Source of the DNA: Streptomyces griseus
GTDB taxonomy: Bacteria > Actinomycetota > Actinomycetes > Streptomycetales > Streptomycetaceae
Direction of reading: 5' to 3'
Assembly: GCF_001715295.1 (NCBI RefSeq)
Contig: NZ_MDKB01000005.1
Location: 373,645 to 437,644, forward strand
DNA: 64,000 nt
Below, piece by piece: positions 24,187 to 32,982 of this stretch (within the stretch, counting starts at the first letter, position 1; each line of letters starts with the position of its first letter). A program made the position numbers and the translations under genes. The notes under the pieces are model-generated. The model was not told the DNA's origin. It worked only from the letters and a program-made list of their open reading frames with translations, and searched no databases.

Positions 24187-26370
24187 ATGCACGCACCCCC
24201 CACACTCCGCACCCTCCTGCCGGCCCCGAGCCGACGGCGCGGCAGCGCGCTCGCCGCGGTCGCCGGCCTCGTCCTCTCCCTCCTCGCCTTCGTCCCGCAG
24301 ACCCCCGCGAGCGCGGCGCCGGCACTGCTCTCCCAGGGCAGGGCGGTCACCTCCTCGAGTCAGGAGAACGGCGGGACCCCCGCCGCCTCCGCGGTCGACG
24401 GCGACAACGGGACCCGCTGGTCGAGCGCCTTCTCCGACCCGCAGTGGATCAAGGTCGATCTGGGGTCCGCCGCCTCCGTGAGCCAGATCGTGCTGCGCTG
24501 GGAGGCCGCCTACGCCACCGGTTACCGGGTCGAGTTCTCGTCCGACGACAGCACCTGGAGCACGGCCTACTCCACCACGACGGGTCCGGGCGGCACGGAG
24601 ACCCTCGACGTCTCCGGCACCGCCCGCTACGTCCGGCTGACCGGCACCACCCGCGCCACCGCGTACGGGTACTCCCTCTGGGAGTTCCAGGTGTTCGGCA
24701 CGGCCGGCGGCGGGGTGGACCCGCAGATTCCCGGCGGCGGCGATCTCGGGCCCAACGTCCTGGTGTTCGACCCCTCGACACCGAACATCCAGGGCAAGGT
24801 CGACGAGATCTTCAAGCGGCAGGAGTCGGCGCAGTTCGGCACCGGACGGTACGCCCTGATGTTCAAGCCGGGGACGTACGACAACATCAACGCCCAGATC
24901 GGCTTCTACACCTCGATCGCGGGCCTCGGCCTCAAGCCCGACGACACGACCTTCAACGGTGACGTGACCGTCGACGCCGGCTGGTTCAACGGCAACGCCA
25001 CGCAGAACTTCTGGCGTTCGGCCGAGAACCTCGCGCTCAACCCCGTCAACGGCACCGACCGCTGGGCCGTCTCCCAGGCCGCTCCCTTCCGCCGGATGCA
25101 CGTCAGGGGCGGGCTCAATCTCGCACCCGACGGCTACGGCTGGGCCAGCGGCGGCTACATCGCCGACAGCAAGATCGACGGCCAGGTGAGCCCCTACTCC
25201 CAGCAGCAGTGGTACACCCGTGACAGCTCCGTCGGCGGCTGGGGCAACGGGGTGTGGAACATGACCTTCTCCGGTGTCGAAGGCGCTCCCGCACAGAGCT
25301 TCCCCGAGCCTCCGTACACCACGCTGGACAGCACCCCGGTCTCGCGCGAGAAGCCGTTCCTCTACCTGGACGGCAACGACTACAAGGTCTTCGTCCCGGC
25401 CAAGCGCACCGGCGCGCGAGGCGTCTCGTGGAGCGGCACGCCGCAGGGCGAGTCCGTCCCGCTGGACCGGTTCTACGTCGTCAAGCCGGGCGCCACCGCC
25501 CAAACCATCAACGCGGCGGTGCGCCAGGGACTGCACCTGCTCTTCACCCCGGGCATCTACCACGTGGACGAGCCCATCGAGATCAACCGCGCCGGCACCG
25601 TCGCGCTCGGCCTCGGCCTCGCGACGATCATCCCGGACAACGGGGTGACCGCCGTGAAGGTCGGTGACGTCGACGGGGTGAGACTGGCCGGCCTGCTGAT
25701 CGATGCCGGTACGCAGAACTCCCAGGTCCTCGTCGAGGTGGGACCCGAGGGCGCCTCGGCCGACCACGCGGCCGACCCGACCACCGTCCAGGACGTCTTC
25801 GTCCGGGTCGGCGGCGCGGGCGCCGGCAAGGCCACCACCGGCATGGTGGTCAACAGCGACGACACCGTCGTCGACCACACCTGGCTCTGGCGCGCCGACC
25901 ACGGCGACGGCGTCGGGTGGGAGACCAACCGGTCCGACTACGGTCTACGGGTGAACGGTGACGACGTCCTGGCCACCGGCCTGTTCGTCGAGCACTTCAA
26001 CAAGTACGACGTCCAGTGGTACGGCGAGCGGGGGAAGACCGTCTTCTTCCAGAACGAGAAGGCGTACGACGCACCCGACCAGGCCGCCGTCCAGAACGGG
26101 GACATCAAGGGGTACGCCGCCTACAAGGTCGGCGACGCCGTCACCACCCACGAGGGTTGGGGCATGGGCAGCTACTGCTACTACAACGTCAACCCGACCA
26201 TCCGTCAGCAGCACGGTTTCCAGGCGCCGGTGAGGCCCGGCGTGCGCTTCCACGACCTGCTGGTGGTGTCGCTGGGCGGGCAGGGCCAGTACGAGCACGT
26301 CATCAACAACACCGGGTCCCCCACCTCCGGGACGTCGACCGTCCCGTCCCAGGTGGTGTCCTTTCCCTGA
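24187..26370 (+). CDS. Secreted CBM32 (F5/8 type C) protein with predicted right-handed beta-helix domain
   Basis: 727 aa from the ATG at 24187 after AGGAGA. Signal peptide: RRRGSALAAVAGLVLSLLAF, cut near ASAAP. Residues about 48-175 are a discoidin/CBM32 carbohydrate-binding domain (SSSQENGGTPAASAVDGDNG, TRWSSAFSDPQWIKVDLG, YSLWEFQVFG). The remaining 540 residues carry parallel beta-helix features: FKPGTYDNINAQIGFYTSIA, RQGLHLLFTPGIYHVDEPIE, VRLAGLLIDAG, and a closing WGMGSYCYYNVNP. Such proteins are usually polysaccharide lyases or hydrolases, but I cannot assign a family or a substrate. It lies convergent to the GH74 gene. Confidence 0.75.
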   Translation: MHAPPTLRTLLPAPSRRRGSALAAVAGLVLSLLAFVPQTPASAAPALLSQGRAVTSSSQENGGTPAASAVDGDNGTRWSSAFSDPQWIKVDLGSAASVSQIVLRWEAAYATGYRVEFSSDDSTWSTAYSTTTGPGGTETLDVSGTARYVRLTGTTRATAYGYSLWEFQVFGTAGGGVDPQIPGGGDLGPNVLVFDPSTPNIQGKVDEIFKRQESAQFGTGRYALMFKPGTYDNINAQIGFYTSIAGLGLKPDDTTFNGDVTVDAGWFNGNATQNFWRSAENLALNPVNGTDRWAVSQAAPFRRMHVRGGLNLAPDGYGWASGGYIADSKIDGQVSPYSQQQWYTRDSSVGGWGNGVWNMTFSGVEGAPAQSFPEPPYTTLDSTPVSREKPFLYLDGNDYKVFVPAKRTGARGVSWSGTPQGESVPLDRFYVVKPGATAQTINAAVRQGLHLLFTPGIYHVDEPIEINRAGTVALGLGLATIIPDNGVTAVKVGDVDGVRLAGLLIDAGTQNSQVLVEVGPEGASADHAADPTTVQDVFVRVGGAGAGKATTGMVVNSDDTVVDHTWLWRADHGDGVGWETNRSDYGLRVNGDDVLATGLFVEHFNKYDVQWYGERGKTVFFQNEKAYDAPDQAAVQNGDIKGYAAYKVGDAVTTHEGWGMGSYCYYNVNPTIRQQHGFQAPVRPGVRFHDLLVVSLGGQGQYEHVINNTGSPTSGTSTVPSQVVSFP

Positions 26371-26408
26371 GGCGGGACGAGAGGCGCCGGGTGAGGTGCG
26401 GCGTTCGG

Positions 26409-26441
26409 CGCGGGGCCCGGCGGACGCTGCCGGGCCCCGCG
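26409..26441. terminator. 13-bp GC hairpin between convergent genes
   Basis: Arms 26409-26421 and 26429-26441 with a 7-nt loop, perfect pairing. It probably terminates both the CBM32 gene and the GH74 gene. Confidence 0.8.
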
Positions 26442-26557
26442 TCACGTCCCGGGGAAGCGTTCCGGAGGCTGCCGGGATCCGGGAGGTGATCTCTCGTCCT
26501 CCGGTCAGACGAGGTGCCGGTGCGGGGCGGGTGGAGCGCCCCGCACCGCTCCGCGCG

Positions 26558-29251
26558 TCAGGTGACCGTGCAGGCCTTGCCGCCGAGCGTGAACGCGTCC
26601 GGTTCGGCGTTCCGGCCCGTCCAGGTGCCCGAGAAGCCGAAGCCGGCGGAGGAACCGGCGTCCACCTTCCCGTTCCACCCGGCGTCTGCCGCCGCCACAC
26701 GGGCGCCGTCCTGGCGGTGCACCGCGTTCCACATCTGCGTGATCCTCTGCCCGTCCCCGAAGGACCAGCCCAGTTCCCAGCCGTCGTAGGGCGAACTGCC
26801 GGTGTTGGTGACCTTCACCTCGGCCTGAAAACCGCCGGGCCACTGGTTGGTGACCGTGTACGACACCGCACAGCCGGCGCCCGCCGGAGGCTCCCCGGTG
26901 CCGGGGTCCGTGCCGCCGTCGGTGTCGGAGGACTCCCCGACCTGGATGCCGCGGCCGTTGGTGGAGACGTACACCCGTCCGTACACGCGCGGGTCGCCGG
27001 TGATCGCGGCTCCGGTCCAGCCCCACTGGTGCGCGTCGTCGTTGATCCGGGTCCAGTGCGCGCCCGTGTCCGTCGACCGGTAGATGCCGCGCACCCCTCC
27101 GATCTTCGCGCTGACGAAGACCGTCGGGTAGGAGGCACCGGCGGCGGCCTTACCGAAGCCCACACTGTCGGCCTGCTCCACACCCGGGAGTGCGGTGAAG
27201 CGCGTCCCGGAGTCGGTGGAGCGCCACAGCCCGTACGCGCCCGTAGCCGTTCCGCCCGCGAGCCAGATGTCACCCTCGGCTCCCGGCAGCGCCTTGAAAC
27301 GGACGTTGCCCTCGGCGGGCAGTCCGCTCGCCCTGGCGGTGAAGGTGGAGCCACCGTCGGACGACACGTAGAAGGTGCCGGCCTTGAACCCGTAGAACTT
27401 CTTCGGGTTCTTCCGGTCCGACTCGACGACCGCCCCGGCGGGAATCCCGGTGGACGGGGTCCAGGAGGAGCCGTACCCGGTGGTGCGTTGGACGCCCGCG
27501 CCGTCGGGACTCCACACGAATCCGCTGCCGTCCGCGGCGGCGGCGACCGTGCCTCCACCGGTGACCCCGGAGGGCTCGGACCCCTGGAACCAGTTGGCCC
27601 CGTTGTCGGTGGAGAAGCCGATGTGCGGGGCGGCGTCGGCGTTGCCGACGCGTACGACCGTGTCCGGGGACGACTCCGCGAAGTCGAGGCTGGTGGTCGT
27701 ATCGAGGGTGGGCGAGGTGAACATCATGCGGGGCACCGTGTCGAGGTCCGTGTGCCGGAAGCCCCCGATGTCACCGAGCGCGCTCAGCAGGGGCGCCCCG
27801 GAGGGCGGGCTCGCCAGGTCGTTGACCGCCGTCTCCTCCAGCCCCTTCACCATGGGAGTGACGGAGAACCGGCCGCCGGAGTCCCACGAGGTGAGGTTCT
27901 CGGTCCCGTAGACCGTCGCCCCGGTGCCGTACATCATCCGGTCGGAGTCGAACGGGTCGATCTCCAGCGACTCCGTCATCCAGCCCAGCTTGGGCGCGGT
28001 CTCGGGCGGCGCGGGACTGGCGCCCCAGCTGAGCCAGGGGACGGAGGAGATGTCCTGGGTGTAGCGGTTCGAGCGGTCGGGGTAGCTGGTGTAGTCCCAG
28101 GCCCGCGTCCAGGTCGCGCCACTGTCCGTGGACCGGAATATCTGCGTGTCGGGCCACCACGAGCTGTAGGCCGTGGCCATCAGGGTGCCGGGTTTCTGCC
28201 GGTCCACGGAGAGACCGCTGAAGCCGTAGTAGGTGTCGGCCTCCGCGGCAGGGCTGACGTCCGTCCACCGGCCGGTCGCCGTGTCGTAGCGCCAGACGCG
28301 GCCCTTGGCGCCGTCGTACGGGCCGCCCGTGTCACTCGTCGTCAGGTACAGGTAGCCCGTACCCGGATCGAGCACCCCCTTGTGTGCGAGGTATCCGGTC
28401 GGCTGGCCGGCGATCCGCGACCAGGTGCCGCCGCCGTCCGTGGAGCGGTAGACGGTGTTGTCCTTGTCGGCGACACCGACGTAGATGTTCCGGGTGGCGT
28501 TGCCGGCGCTGCCCGAGCGCTCGTCGAAGGTCACCCATACGATGCCCTGGTTGTCGCTGCCGTACCCGCTGCTGTCGGAGGGGTCCTGGACGTAGTTCCC
28601 CGGGTTCGGGAAGGCCTTCACCTGGGACCAGGTGACGCCCGCGTCGGTGGAGCGCCACAGCCCGTTGCCGCTGGGCGCGCCCAGATAGAGCACGGAGTTC
28701 TTGTGGGGGTCGACCGCGAGCCGCTCGCCCATGCCGCGCCCCGGCATGTTGCCGCCGAGCTTGAAGGGGAGTGTGGTGGCCTTCCAGGAGGCGCCGCGGT
28801 CGGAGGAGCGCAGGACCGCGCCGTTCGTCGGGTCCCAGCTGTTGGTGTAGGTGCCGACGGCCGCGTACACGTTGTCGGGATCCGCGGTGTCGGAGGCGAG
28901 GCTGACCACACCGGACCAGCCCCACCGGTCCCAGTCCACCCAGTCCAGCAGTGGCTTCCACTCTCTGCCCGCCTGGTCCCAGCGGTAGGCGCCGCCGATG
29001 TCGGTGCGGGCGTAGGCGAGGTTCTTCTCGGACCGGCTGAAGACGATGCCCGGTACGAAGCCGCCGCCGTCGATCCGTGCGTTCTTCCAGGTGTAGGTGT
29101 CCGCTGCGGTGGACACATCGGATGCCTCGGTCACGGTGGGCGCCACGTCGGGCTGTGCCGCAGCCGGGTTGCCGGTGATCGACAACCCTGCGGTCAGGGC
29201 GAGGGCCGCCAGTAGGGCGGCGAAGGGTCTTGCGCTGGGGCGCACAGGCAC
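26558..29251 (-). CDS. Secreted GH74 xyloglucanase with C-terminal CBM2
   Basis: 897 aa from the GTG at 29251, which follows GGAGAGGAC; an upstream ATG at 29299 would place translation almost on the CebR box. Signal peptide: RPFAALLAALALTAGLSI, cut near AAAQP. GH74 two-propeller domain: WKNARIDGGGFVPGIVFS, YARTDIGGAYRWD (catalytic Asp region), repeated Asp-box motifs (RSSDRGASWK, RSTDAGVTWS, RSTDGGGTWS). After a Gly/Thr linker a family 2 cellulose-binding domain follows (CAVSYTVTNQWPGGFQAEV, WELGWSFGDGQRITQMWN, CTVT). It cleaves xyloglucan outside the cell, feeding the sugar importers. Confidence 0.93.
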   Translation of the reverse strand: MPVRPSARPFAALLAALALTAGLSITGNPAAAQPDVAPTVTEASDVSTAADTYTWKNARIDGGGFVPGIVFSRSEKNLAYARTDIGGAYRWDQAGREWKPLLDWVDWDRWGWSGVVSLASDTADPDNVYAAVGTYTNSWDPTNGAVLRSSDRGASWKATTLPFKLGGNMPGRGMGERLAVDPHKNSVLYLGAPSGNGLWRSTDAGVTWSQVKAFPNPGNYVQDPSDSSGYGSDNQGIVWVTFDERSGSAGNATRNIYVGVADKDNTVYRSTDGGGTWSRIAGQPTGYLAHKGVLDPGTGYLYLTTSDTGGPYDGAKGRVWRYDTATGRWTDVSPAAEADTYYGFSGLSVDRQKPGTLMATAYSSWWPDTQIFRSTDSGATWTRAWDYTSYPDRSNRYTQDISSVPWLSWGASPAPPETAPKLGWMTESLEIDPFDSDRMMYGTGATVYGTENLTSWDSGGRFSVTPMVKGLEETAVNDLASPPSGAPLLSALGDIGGFRHTDLDTVPRMMFTSPTLDTTTSLDFAESSPDTVVRVGNADAAPHIGFSTDNGANWFQGSEPSGVTGGGTVAAAADGSGFVWSPDGAGVQRTTGYGSSWTPSTGIPAGAVVESDRKNPKKFYGFKAGTFYVSSDGGSTFTARASGLPAEGNVRFKALPGAEGDIWLAGGTATGAYGLWRSTDSGTRFTALPGVEQADSVGFGKAAAGASYPTVFVSAKIGGVRGIYRSTDTGAHWTRINDDAHQWGWTGAAITGDPRVYGRVYVSTNGRGIQVGESSDTDGGTDPGTGEPPAGAGCAVSYTVTNQWPGGFQAEVKVTNTGSSPYDGWELGWSFGDGQRITQMWNAVHRQDGARVAAADAGWNGKVDAGSSAGFGFSGTWTGRNAEPDAFTLGGKACTVT

Positions 29252-29534
29252 GTCCTCTCCGGGCTGGACCGCCGCACGGCGGCGGTACGGGGATGACACA
29301 GAGTGGGAGCGCTCCCAAAAGCACCCCGATGGTAGCGCCGCACGTCACCCGAGAGAAGGGTGGTGCGAACGTTTCATCGGATGTATGGGCTCGCCCTCCC
29401 GCTCGGTGGCTCGCCCGCGCGCGGAGGTGACGGCCCGGGGCGCGTGGTCCGGCCGGTGCCGCCCGCCCAACCGTCGGGCGGACGGGGGCGGGCGGCTCCA
29501 CGCGCCGCCGGTGCGGCGTCGGGTTCGCCGATCC
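29252..29534. promoter_or_regulatory. Upstream region of the GH74 gene
   Basis: 283 bp between the transketolase stop and the GH74 start, both on the minus strand. Apart from the CebR box at 29304-29317 no other operator or terminator stem was found. The leader would begin close to the box. Confidence 0.5.
29304..29317. promoter_or_regulatory. CebR box, perfect 14-bp palindrome
   Basis: TGGGAGCGCTCCCA, the established operator of the cellobiose/cellotriose-responsive repressor CebR in Streptomyces. It lies 53 bp upstream of the GTG start of the GH74 gene, so cello-oligosaccharides should induce this gene. The cebR gene is not in the window. Confidence 0.9.
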
Positions 29535-31727
29535 TCAGCCGGAGGTTCCGCGCCGGCCGCCGGGCACGGGGGCGGCGGCCGCGTCGCCGATGCTCTCGCG
29601 GGCGGCCGCGGCGACCACCTCCGGGGTGAAGCCGAACTCCTCGTACAGCCGCCGGTAGTCGGCGGACTCGCCGTAGTGCTCGAGGCTCACGATCCGGCCG
29701 GCGTCGCCGACCACCTCCCGCCAGCCCTGGCCGACGGCGGCCTCGACACTCACGCGGGCGCGTACGGCCGACGGCAGAACCTCGTCCTGGTAGGCGGCGG
29801 GCTGCGCGGCGAACCACTCACGGCTGGGCATCGACACCACACGGACGCGCAGGCCCTCCGTGGCGAGGAGCGCACGCGCCTCGAGGGCGATGTGCACCTC
29901 GGAACCCGTGGCAACCAGGATGACGTCCGGGGCGCCGTCCCCGGGCTCCTCGGCGAGGACGTAGGCGCCGCGCGCCGCTCCCTGCGCCGGGGCGAGGTTC
30001 CCGTCGCCGCGGTCCAGCACGGGCAGGTTCTGCCGGGTCAGCACCAGGCCGGCGGGCCGGTCCGGGTGCTCCAGGATCGTCCGCCAGCAGACCGTGGTCT
30101 CGTTGGCGTCGGCCGGGCGTACGACGTCCAGGCCCGGGATCGCGCGCAGGGCCGCGAGGTGTTCGACCGGCTGGTGCGTCGGGCCGTCCTCCCCCAGACC
30201 GATCGAGTCGTGGGTCCACACGTAGGTGGCGGGGAGCTTCATCAGGGCGGCGAGGCGGACCGCCGGCCTCATGTAGTCGCTGAACGTCAGGAACGTACCG
30301 CCGTAGGGACGGGTGAGGCTCTGCAGGGCGATGCCGTTGAGTACGGCGCCCATCGCGTGTTCCCGGATGCCGAAGTGCAGGGTCCGCCCGTAGGGCCCGC
30401 CCGGGAACTCGTCGGTCTGCCGCTCGGCCGGGACGAAGGACGGCTCGCCGTCCATGGTGGTGTTGTTGCTGCCGGCCAGGTCCGCGGAGCCGCCCCACAG
30501 CTCGGGCAGGACCGGCGCGAGCGCGGTGAGCACGAGACCCGACGCCTTGCGGGTGGCCATGCCCTTGGGGTCGGCAGGGAAGACCGGCAGCGCGTCGGTC
30601 CAGCCCTGGGGGAGCTTCTGGTCCCGCAGGCGGTCCAGCAGGGCCGCGCGGTCCGGGTTCGCGGTCCTCCACTCCTGGTAGCCGTTGTCCCACAGCGCGT
30701 GCGCCTCCTTGCCCCGCTCCCCGACCGCCCGGGCATGGGCGAGGACCTCGTCCTCGATCGCGAAGCGGGCGTCGGGGTCGAAGCCCAGGAGGCGTTTGGT
30801 GGCGGCGACCTCGTCGTCACCCAGCGCGGAGCCGTGGGCCTTGCCGCTGTTCCGTTTCGTGGGGGCGGGCCAGCCGATGACGGTGCGGAGCATGATCAGG
30901 GACGGCCGGTCCCGCTCCTCCTGCGCCGCCTCGATCGCGGCCAGCAGCGCGTCCACGTCCTCGACGTAGTCACCCGTACGCGTCCAGTCCACCGTCTGCA
31001 CGTGCCAGCCGTAGGAGGCGTAACGGGCGGGGACGTCCTCGCTGAAGGAGATGTCGGTGTCGTCCTCGATCGAGATGTGGTTCGAGTCGTAGAAGGCGAT
31101 GAGGTTGCCCAGCCGCTGGTGTCCGGCGAGCGAGGAGGCCTCGGAGGCGACGCCTTCCATCATGTCGCCGTCCGACGCGACCACGTACACGTGGTGGTCG
31201 AACGGGCTGGTGCCGGGGGCGGCGTCCGGGTCGAGCAGTCCGCGTTCCCTGCGGGCCGCCATCGCCATGCCGACGGCCGCGCCCATCCCCTGGCCCAGCG
31301 GACCGGTGGTGATCTCGACGCCCCGGGTGTGGCGGTACTCGGGGTGTCCGGGGGTCGCCGATCCCCAGGTGCGCAGCGCCTGGAGATCCTTCATCTCCAG
31401 TCCGTAGCCCGCCAGGTACAGCTGGATGTACAGCGTGAGGCTGGTGTGGCCGCAGGAGAGGACGAAGCGGTCCCGGCCGAGCCACTGGTCGTCGGCCGGG
31501 TCGTGCCGCATGACCTGCTGGAACAGCAGGTAGGCGAGCGGTGCCAGGCTCATGGCCGTGCCGGGGTGCCCGTTGCCCGCCTTCTGGACGGCGTCCGCGG
31601 CGAGCACCCGGACGGTGTCCACCGCCCGCAGGTCCACCTCGCTCCACCCCGCCCGTCCGGCCACCGGCCGGGCGAGGCCGGGGTCGCGCGAGGCTGTGCT
31701 GCCGGAAGAGGATCGCTCGGGCGCCAT
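29535..31727 (-). CDS. tkt: Transketolase
   Basis: Thiamine-diphosphate enzyme of the pentose-phosphate pathway that moves two-carbon units between sugar phosphates. 730 aa from the ATG at 31727 (MAPERSSSGSTASR), slightly longer than the usual 660-700 through an N-terminal tail. Motifs: AGNGHPGTAMSLAPLAYLLF, TPGHPEYRHTRGVEITTGPL, the ThDP motif ASDGDMMEGVASEASSLAGH, GIREHAMGAVLNGIALQ, VWTHDSIGLGEDGPTHQPVE. It stands alone, without tal, zwf or opca beside it, so it may be a secondary copy to the housekeeping tkt; that is inference. Confidence 0.95.
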   Translation of the reverse strand: MAPERSSSGSTASRDPGLARPVAGRAGWSEVDLRAVDTVRVLAADAVQKAGNGHPGTAMSLAPLAYLLFQQVMRHDPADDQWLGRDRFVLSCGHTSLTLYIQLYLAGYGLEMKDLQALRTWGSATPGHPEYRHTRGVEITTGPLGQGMGAAVGMAMAARRERGLLDPDAAPGTSPFDHHVYVVASDGDMMEGVASEASSLAGHQRLGNLIAFYDSNHISIEDDTDISFSEDVPARYASYGWHVQTVDWTRTGDYVEDVDALLAAIEAAQEERDRPSLIMLRTVIGWPAPTKRNSGKAHGSALGDDEVAATKRLLGFDPDARFAIEDEVLAHARAVGERGKEAHALWDNGYQEWRTANPDRAALLDRLRDQKLPQGWTDALPVFPADPKGMATRKASGLVLTALAPVLPELWGGSADLAGSNNTTMDGEPSFVPAERQTDEFPGGPYGRTLHFGIREHAMGAVLNGIALQSLTRPYGGTFLTFSDYMRPAVRLAALMKLPATYVWTHDSIGLGEDGPTHQPVEHLAALRAIPGLDVVRPADANETTVCWRTILEHPDRPAGLVLTRQNLPVLDRGDGNLAPAQGAARGAYVLAEEPGDGAPDVILVATGSEVHIALEARALLATEGLRVRVVSMPSREWFAAQPAAYQDEVLPSAVRARVSVEAAVGQGWREVVGDAGRIVSLEHYGESADYRRLYEEFGFTPEVVAAAARESIGDAAAAPVPGGRRGTSG

Positions 31728-31961
31728 GGTGTTCGTCTCCCTCGGGATATCGCTTCTCGGTACGACGGTGCCGGCCGGTGCGGCCCGCCACCCCTCGCAT
31801 CCTCGGTTCCCGCACCGCCCTCCGCACCCGGAGCGGACCGGCGGGGCGGGGCCCGGCGCCTGCGGGGGACGCCGGGTGACGGCGACGAGGGGCCCGTCGA
31901 CCCCACGCCTACCCCGCGTACGGCCCGTCAAGGCCCTGATCGCGGAGCGGCCCGCCGGGTG

Positions 31962-32801
31962 TCAGGCCGGCACCGGGGTGAAGGGCGCGTAGTCGCCGTC
32001 CTGAGAGGGCACGACCGTGTACGTGGCCTCCGGCATCTCGTTCCACACCCCGGGGAGGTCGCCCACGGGCTCGGAGACCACCATGCGGGTGTCGTCGGAC
32101 AGTTCGCGCATGAGCGCCAGATTCGGGTGCAGGGTGCGCACGCTGTCCACCCGGTTGCTGTAGAAGAGCGAGCGCGACCTGCCCCGGCTCGAGTACCGGA
32201 AGGCCCACAGCTGCCGGCCGTCCGCCACGGCGATCGTCATCTGGAGCGGGTTCTCGATGCCGTGGTCCCGGCCCAGTCCTTCCACGAACCCGGCCATGCG
32301 CGCCACAGCACCGGGGACGTCCTGGTCCAGGCCGAACGTGAGGGCCAGGTAGAACATCACCTCGGAGTCGGTCGACCCCTCGATGGAGGCGAAGAGGGCC
32401 GGATCGACCGCCAGGCACATCTCCCGGCGGAGCCGGTCGAAGTCCTTCACGGCGCCGTTGTGCATCCACATCCACCGCCCGCGCCGGAACGGATGGCAGT
32501 TGGACTGCTGTACGGCGGTCCCCGTCGACGCCCGCACATGGGCGAAGAAGAGGGGTGACCGGACGTGCCCGGCGATCTCCCGGAGATTGCGGTTGTTCCA
32601 CGCGGGGCCGGTGTCGCGCACGACCGCCGGGGCGGCGCGGCCGGACCCCGGTTCGTACCAGCCGATGCCGAATCCGTCGCCGTTGGTCGTCTCGACGCCC
32701 ATCTTCGCGTGCAGGCTCTGGTCGATCACCGAGTGCGCCGGCTTGTAGAGGATGTCGTCCAGCAGGACGGGTGAACCCGCGTAGGCGAGCCATCGGCACA
32801 T
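31962..32801 (-). CDS. Class II glutamine amidotransferase (EgtC/YafJ-like)
   Basis: 279 aa from the ATG at 32801. Nucleophile Cys2 is at the N-terminus (MCRWLAYAGSPVLLDD), as in Ntn-type glutamine amidotransferases. Further motifs: GDGFGIGWYEPG, FFAHVRASTGTAVQQSNCHP, MHNGAVKDFDRLRREM, and EGSTDSEVMFYLALT. It hydrolyses a gamma-glutamyl amide. It sits 182 bp downstream of a gamma-glutamyl ligase-like gene, separated by a strong hairpin. The pair resembles the EgtA/EgtC logic of ergothioneine synthesis, but EgtB and EgtD are missing and this protein is not a close EgtC. Confidence 0.82.
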   Translation of the reverse strand: MCRWLAYAGSPVLLDDILYKPAHSVIDQSLHAKMGVETTNGDGFGIGWYEPGSGRAAPAVVRDTGPAWNNRNLREIAGHVRSPLFFAHVRASTGTAVQQSNCHPFRRGRWMWMHNGAVKDFDRLRREMCLAVDPALFASIEGSTDSEVMFYLALTFGLDQDVPGAVARMAGFVEGLGRDHGIENPLQMTIAVADGRQLWAFRYSSRGRSRSLFYSNRVDSVRTLHPNLALMRELSDDTRMVVSEPVGDLPGVWNEMPEATYTVVPSQDGDYAPFTPVPA

Positions 32802-32932
32802 GACGTCGTCCCTTCCTCCGCCCCGCCCGGCGGGCGGCTCTCCGCCCGCTGCCCCCGCTACCAGCGAACCAGGGCTGTGACCGGGCGGCAAACCAGGCAG
32901 GATCCGGGCGGGGCGCGGAGTCGGCCCGCCGC

Positions 32933-32968
32933 GCCCCCGGCCTCCGGCGCGCGCCGGAGGCCGGGGGC
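32933..32968. terminator. Perfect 36-bp palindrome, terminator of the YbdK-type gene
   Basis: The sequence is self-complementary from 32933 to 32968, centred on GCGCGC, giving at least 15 paired bases with a short loop. It lies 15 bp past the stop of the minus-strand gene at 32983. Confidence 0.85.
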
Positions 32969-32982
32969 CTTCGCCGCCCCGG

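Noticed and set aside
26558..29299. GH74 translation start at the ATG at 29299
   Set aside because: It would be 5 bp from the CebR box with no ribosome site. The GTG at 29251 has GGAGAGGAC and leads directly into the signal peptide.
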